This document shows positions 5,472-8,773 of a stretch of DNA of 8,773 nt, piece after piece. Position 1 is the first letter of the stretch, and each line of letters starts with the position of its first letter. The notes below the pieces were generated by a model that ran no database searches, was not told the DNA's origin, and saw only the letters and a list, made by a program, of their open reading frames with translations. The position numbers were made by a program, and so were the translations under genes. The stretch comes from Lysobacterales bacterium (GTDB lineage Bacteria; Pseudomonadota; Gammaproteobacteria; Xanthomonadales; Marinicellaceae), in NCBI GenBank assembly GCA_026990095.1, contig JALSIL010000556.1, positions 1-8,773 on the forward strand, written 5' to 3'.

Positions 5472-5614
5472 AATATTTGATGGTTTTTTGTCCTACTTCT
5501 GCGCAGTAAAAATAGTTATATCGCTGGCTATACGCCTTTTACTTCGGCTTGGATACGAATAAAAATACTGCACCAATTGCCCAGCTTATTCCTTGTACGT
5601 CTTTAGGAATCAAT
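5463..5614 (-). repeat. Inverted-repeat copy B (right boundary of merT-merP-GTPase block)
   Basis: The complement of this segment aligns with 3474-3637: the outer edge ATTGATTCCTAA (5614-5603), the 36-bp core (5591-5556), the 41-bp block (5536-5496) and the inner edge TTTCATGCACG (5473-5463). The outer edge provides the last residues and stop of the antiporter (Ile-Asp-Ser-stop). The inner edge overlaps the last codons and stop of the GTPase gene. It fills the whole gap between these two converging genes, so it could also function as a bidirectional 3' end. Confidence 0.88.
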
Positions 5615-5619
5615 TTCAT
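5539..5619 (-). CDS. Possible 26-residue hydrophobic microprotein in repeat copy B
   Basis: On the minus strand an ATG at 5619 opens a complete frame: MKLIPKDVQG, then a hydrophobic stretch ISWAIGAVFLFV, then SKPK-stop. It is a plausible single membrane helix with basic ends. It overlaps the last codons of the antiporter in another frame. No ribosome site is seen, and it could be a chance frame in a repeat. The counterpart in copy A keeps the core, which is the only reason to list it. Confidence 0.3.
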   Translation of the reverse strand: MKLIPKDVQGISWAIGAVFLFVSKPK

Positions 5620-7705
5620 TGTTGGACAGTCTTGGGTCATTCATTTCATTACAAAGCAATACATATAATTTATTGGAAATTATTTCATGTTCTCGAAGTT
5701 CCTTGATGGTGTCGGTCAGAGTGATATGAAGAAGAGATTTTGCAGACTGCTCATTCATTTCATCAAGTAATTCTTTATTTGACTGTAGTTCAATTCGCAT
5801 TTGCTGGATATTTTTTTCTTTTAGTTGTAAGTAAATTTTTGTGACATTCGCCAAAGCTTTTGGATCATCAAAAAATTCAAAAAGTGGGGAAGTTTTTATT
5901 TCTGCTAATTCATTCAGAACTTTATTGATGAGTTTGAATTGGGTTCGGTAATAAAGATAGAGTTCTTTGGAATCCGTTTGTTGGGATAAAAACAAGATAC
6001 GACGAAAAAAATGTCCGGTTCTGCTCAGCCAGGATTCAAAATAGGCATTTAGGGAATGTAATTTTTGACGGTCTTGTTCGACATGCTCAGTTTGCGTTTC
6101 AAGAATCAGCAGGTTTTTTTTGTAAATACTTTCACTGATTTCATCCCGTCTGAACAATTCTTTCAATTCACGTTTCTGAATTGCCAAGGTATATATTCGT
6201 AACAGGTTTTCAATTACGTGGCTCGAGTTGTTGGCTTCACCTCGACATTTCTTGCTGGCCCTTTGGTAGAGTTTTTGATATTCAGCAAGTAATGTTTCAT
6301 ATTGTAACGGGTTGATTTCATGATGCTCAAACAGCTGTTTTATTCGTTCAATTAAGGTTTGATAAACCAGTGCTTTGGTTTTGCAATAACCCATTTGTTC
6401 ATGAGGTAACAGTTCATCAATTTTAAGCCACCGGATGACTTTTCCAATGGTTGTTGCTTTAACCAGTAGCGTGAAATATATACTTCCGATAGTGATGGCA
6501 ATAATAAATTCTTTAATTGAGAAGTCATAATTCCAGTTAGGTAAACTTAAGTTATCAGGTATCAGCAGAACCATAATAACAGCCAAAGAACCGCGTAAAC
6601 TTCCCCATGCAAGGAGGTGCTGCCAATTGGCAGGGATACTTTCTTCAGATTTAATTTGGTTAACAATGCCAATTGATAAATAAATTGAGACAGCTCGAGC
6701 AACAGCAACAACAAGCATCATTAGCAGAATAGGCCATAGGGTTAATCGTAAAGAAACCGATAATTGGGTAAAAAGTAAACCCATTAAAAGAAAGACCAGA
6801 GAGTTGGCGAGAAAGGCGAAATAGCCCCAAAATTTCTCCATATATTCCTCAACACCGGAGGACATTTTGTAGCGGCCAAAATTACCCATGACAAGTGAAG
6901 ACACAAGCGTTGCGATAATCGAGGATAAATGGATGTGATGACCTAATATGATCAGTTTTTCAGAAATTAATTCAGCGAGTAGAAAAGTAAAGTGAGCCAC
7001 TAATAAAGTCAAAGTGATTTCTAAATGTTCATGGCCTTTTACCCATTCAATCATTTTAGAAAATAACAATCCCATTATCAGGCCAAATAAAATTCCTCCA
7101 ACAATCATCGTTACGAACGAAAATAAACCTTGCACAACGGTTGTTGTTCCATGAAATCCATATTGCATAATTTCCAGAAATACCAAAAAAATGGCAAAGG
7201 CTGTTCCGTCATTAAAAAGACTTTCTCCTTCAAAAATCAAAGTTAATCGGTGCGGAGCCCCGTATTCTTTAAATAAAGATAAAACTGCAACGGGGTCGGT
7301 AGCTGAAATTGCGGCGCCAAACAATAGTGTCACTAATAGAGGAATTTCAAAGCCAATAAGATCAAGTGCCCATTGTCCGACATAACCAATAAAAAAAGTT
7401 GAAATCAGAAGCCCCAGAATTGCTAAAACTGAAATAACGAATTTGTTTTCCTTTATATTGCGTATATTGATGTTATATGCGGATTCAAAGATTAGAATGG
7501 GTAAAAAAATAAAAAACAGCAGTTCTGGAGTTAATTGAAAGCTACTGACAAATGAAAAGGCATCATAATCGGAGAGCGGGACTAAAAATGAACCGGCAAG
7601 AACTAAAAGTACAGTGTAGGGAATTCTGGTCTTTAGAGCTAACAGATTTATTCCTAGCGAAATAAGCATTAGGGTAAAAACTGATAAATAAACATCAAGT
7701 GTCAT
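5603..7705 (-). CDS. CPA1-family Na+(K+)/H+ antiporter with long cytosolic tail
   Basis: A 700-residue inner-membrane cation/proton antiporter of the NhaP/NHE (CPA1) type. About 12 hydrophobic segments fill residues 5-420. The exchange site is visible: ATDPVAV (Thr136-Asp137-Pro138) and GESLFNDGTA (Asn165-Asp166), with the 29-residue Asp-Asp spacing of NhaP proteins, and the late-helix arginine motif WGSLRGSLAV (Arg near 371). From about residue 435 a roughly 265-residue charged, helical, soluble tail follows, probably regulatory. The ATG at 7705 is chosen because TAAGGT (AAGG at 7717-7714) lies 8 bases upstream; the TTG at 7708 would be too close. Its last three residues and stop are in repeat copy B. 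It converges on the mer unit and is probably host background. Confidence 0.93.
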   Translation of the reverse strand: MTLDVYLSVFTLMLISLGINLLALKTRIPYTVLLVLAGSFLVPLSDYDAFSFVSSFQLTPELLFFIFLPILIFESAYNINIRNIKENKFVISVLAILGLLISTFFIGYVGQWALDLIGFEIPLLVTLLFGAAISATDPVAVLSLFKEYGAPHRLTLIFEGESLFNDGTAFAIFLVFLEIMQYGFHGTTTVVQGLFSFVTMIVGGILFGLIMGLLFSKMIEWVKGHEHLEITLTLLVAHFTFLLAELISEKLIILGHHIHLSSIIATLVSSLVMGNFGRYKMSSGVEEYMEKFWGYFAFLANSLVFLLMGLLFTQLSVSLRLTLWPILLMMLVVAVARAVSIYLSIGIVNQIKSEESIPANWQHLLAWGSLRGSLAVIMVLLIPDNLSLPNWNYDFSIKEFIIAITIGSIYFTLLVKATTIGKVIRWLKIDELLPHEQMGYCKTKALVYQTLIERIKQLFEHHEINPLQYETLLAEYQKLYQRASKKCRGEANNSSHVIENLLRIYTLAIQKRELKELFRRDEISESIYKKNLLILETQTEHVEQDRQKLHSLNAYFESWLSRTGHFFRRILFLSQQTDSKELYLYYRTQFKLINKVLNELAEIKTSPLFEFFDDPKALANVTKIYLQLKEKNIQQMRIELQSNKELLDEMNEQSAKSLLHITLTDTIKELREHEIISNKLYVLLCNEMNDPRLSNNEIDS

Positions 7706-7713
7706 CAATAATA

Positions 7714-7717
7714 CCTT
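7714..7717 (-). promoter_or_regulatory. Ribosome binding site that fixes the antiporter start
   Basis: AAGG on the minus strand (in TGTAAGGT) is 8 bases from the ATG at 7705 and supports that start over the adjacent in-frame TTG. Confidence 0.7.
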
Positions 7718-7745
7718 ACAATAAATATGAAAAAGCTGATACCAG

Positions 7746-7799
7746 AAAGTAAACAGCCACCATCATTCGAAGATTCCAATGATGGTGGCTGTTTACTTT
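7746..7799. repeat. Long perfect hairpin (22-bp arms) between antiporter and DUF4912 genes
   Basis: The left arm 7746-7767 and the right arm 7778-7799 are perfect reverse complements over 22 bases. The 10-base loop (CGAAGATTCC) can itself pair GAA with TTC. It lies about 40 bases upstream of the antiporter start, in its probable leader. No T-run follows on either side as in a standard terminator. It resembles a REP/MITE-like palindrome. The 10-mer AGCCACCATC in its arm (7755-7764) recurs in the hairpin at 8720-8729, suggesting a common repeat family. Confidence 0.9.
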
Positions 7800-7806
7800 A
7801 AGCCCA

Positions 7807-7854
7807 GGCAACTCTTGTTGCCACCTGTGCCGTAGTGAAGTCACGGACTCAGGT
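7807..7854. other. Two adjacent hairpins next to the long palindrome (structured DNA/RNA element)
   Basis: GGCAAC (7807-7812) pairs with GTTGCC (7817-7822) around TCTT. Immediately after, ACCTG (7823-7827) pairs with CAGGT (7850-7854), enclosing CCGT (7830-7833) and ACGG (7843-7846). TTAA at 7798-7801 and 7855-7858 could weakly close a junction. I could not match it to a known riboswitch. It could be part of the same repeat element as the adjacent palindrome, or a leader of the antiporter message. The rest of the 279-base gap (7706-7984) shows nothing else convincing. Confidence 0.6.
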
Positions 7855-7984
7855 TTAAGTTATTTTACGATAGTACACGGTTCATGTCTTGCAAATCTAT
7901 TTTGCAGAAGTTACTCTTTGAATAGTTGTTTTACATCAATAAAACTGGCTTTTGCCATAATGAATTTATAAAACCAATACAGCC

Positions 7985-8683
7985 ATGAAGTTTTGGCAAT
8001 CAAAATATAATTATAAAATTAGGGTGTCGCAACAAGAACTTATTGAAATCAGTACGGAAATTAGTCTTAATTATTCTCCGAAGATACAATTAGACTATTC
8101 CGAATTGGTTTTGTTGCCCGTCGACCCATTTCATTTGTATGTTTATTGGAGTATTGATGAGGGACATTTCCCGACTGCAATTAATAATGATTCCTTGATT
8201 TTACGTGTTTATTGGCACTCAGATATTTCGTCAAATGAGATTGGAAAAAGACAATGGATAGATTTTTCTGTCAATTCTTTTCAACACCGGAAGAAAGTGT
8301 TGGTTCCTTATGATAATGCAATTTATTCTGCAGCAATTGGTAAGCAGGATGTAGAAAAAGGTTTTTCAATCTATGCTTTTTCAAATGTTGTCCATACTCC
8401 TCAGGGGGGCGTGAAGTCAATTCAGAACGATAAGTGTCCAGTGCCGACAGAAATACAAAAGGGTTTAATTCCTGACAAGCAAGTAGCGCACTGCAATGAA
8501 GAAGTGAAAAACGACTTGATAAATTGGCGGGAGATAGAAAAACCAGGGCAAAAACAAAACCAAAAGAATGATATTTTGGCACATGGGCTTTCTGCTACGG
8601 AGGTTGGTTGTCAATCTTCAATTATTAGTATTGGCTCATCGAATATAAATTGCCAAGAAACTGTCAGAAATGCCAAAATATAA
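7985..8683 (+). CDS. DUF4912 domain protein, function unknown
   Basis: A 232-residue protein without signal peptide or membrane segment. Residues about 34-140 match the DUF4912 pattern: ELVLLPVDPFHLYVYWSI near the start (the family has a D-P-x-x-x-x-x-Y-W core), a strand ILRVYW, WIDFSVN, then VLVPYDNAIYSAAIG and a closing FSIYAFSNVVHTP. The remaining ~90 residues are polar and of low complexity, with no recognised domain. DUF4912 proteins have no established biochemical role; in other genomes I recall them near glycogen/alpha-glucan enzymes, but no such gene is in this window. Start choice: first in-frame ATG before the conserved part; no clear ribosome site. Divergent from the antiporter. 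Confidence 0.8.
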   Translation: MKFWQSKYNYKIRVSQQELIEISTEISLNYSPKIQLDYSELVLLPVDPFHLYVYWSIDEGHFPTAINNDSLILRVYWHSDISSNEIGKRQWIDFSVNSFQHRKKVLVPYDNAIYSAAIGKQDVEKGFSIYAFSNVVHTPQGGVKSIQNDKCPVPTEIQKGLIPDKQVAHCNEEVKNDLINWREIEKPGQKQNQKNDILAHGLSATEVGCQSSIISIGSSNINCQETVRNAKI

Positions 8684-8694
8684 CGAATAAGGTT

Positions 8695-8730
8695 AGATGG
8701 TGATTCGCGCGCAGCGCGGAGCCACCATCT
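8695..8730 (+). terminator. GC-rich hairpin after the DUF4912 gene
   Basis: AGATGGTG (8695-8702) pairs with CACCATCT (8723-8730), and inside it CGCGC (8706-8710) pairs with GCGCG (8714-8718) around GCA. It lies 12 bases after the stop codon, so it may stabilise or end the transcript. No T-tract follows, and the shared AGCCACCATC 10-mer with the palindrome at 7746-7799 suggests a dispersed repeat instead. Nothing recognisable was seen in 8731-8773. Confidence 0.6.
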
Positions 8731-8773
8731 GAACCGTTTGTTGGACAAGCCCGATGCTTAAATAACGTGGTGA

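Larger units (their letters stand above)
3474..5614. mobile_element. Candidate cassette: promoter-merT-merP-GTPase between inverted repeats
   Basis: The two diverged inverted-repeat copies (A at 3474-3637 and B at 5463-5614) bound one transcription unit with its own operator and nothing else. No transposase or recombinase lies inside, so any movement or inversion would need help from elsewhere. No target duplication could be identified. The repeats differ enough that a recent insertion is unlikely. Mobility is a hypothesis from the architecture. Confidence 0.45.

Noticed and set aside
7807..7859. Known riboswitch (cobalamin, c-di-GMP or Na+-related) upstream of the antiporter
   Set aside because: The hairpins lack the conserved boxes I know for these classes; kept only as an unassigned structured element.
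8271..8582. Minus-strand open frame opposite the DUF4912 tail
   Set aside because: No ribosome site or family features; explained by low stop density opposite the plus-strand gene.

Overview
The window looks like accessory DNA from an AT-rich gammaproteobacterium. The metal-resistance genes, a CPA1 antiporter, a DUF4912 protein and an IS5-type insertion sequence would fit a methanotroph-like (Methylococcales) or related host, but that assignment is an impression from protein style, not a measurement. No rRNA, tRNA or CRISPR array is visible.

Layout. (1) Positions 1-122 hold the left end of an IS5-family element, transposase on the minus strand, abutting and probably truncating an outer-membrane barrel gene. 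(2) Positions 85-1488 (minus) form a tight operon merT-like, merP-like, outer-membrane protein, driven by a very clear MerR-class promoter (19-bp spacer, perfect dyad) at 1522-1552. (3) Diverging from it, 1565-3485 (plus) carries merR-like 1, a TerB-like gene, a PPOX flavin-binding gene and merR-like 2. (4) Positions 3654-5471 (plus) form a second MerR-type promoter (20-bp spacer), classical merT and merP, and a COG0523/CobW GTPase with a CxCC motif. (5) Positions 5603-7705 (minus) encode a CPA1 Na+/H+ antiporter with a long soluble tail, preceded by a long perfect hairpin and a second structured element. (6) Positions 7985-8683 (plus) encode a DUF4912 protein followed by a GC-rich hairpin.

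The most unusual structure is a diverged inverted repeat of about 150-165 bp (3474-3637 and 5463-5614). It brackets exactly the promoter-merT-merP-GTPase block. The outer ends of the two copies supply the last codons and stop codon of the two flanking, unrelated genes. The copies also share a small, partly conserved hydrophobic reading frame. The block therefore looks like a self-contained, possibly mobile or invertible, metal-handling cassette.

Functionally, the genes describe a two-branch thiophilic-metal response: two sensors with cysteine triads, two MerT/MerP pairs that pass a metal across the envelope, an outer-membrane barrel and a cytosolic GTPase metallochaperone. No mercuric reductase (MerA) or lyase (MerB) is present in the window, so either it lies elsewhere or these pairs do something other than classical Hg(II) reduction.
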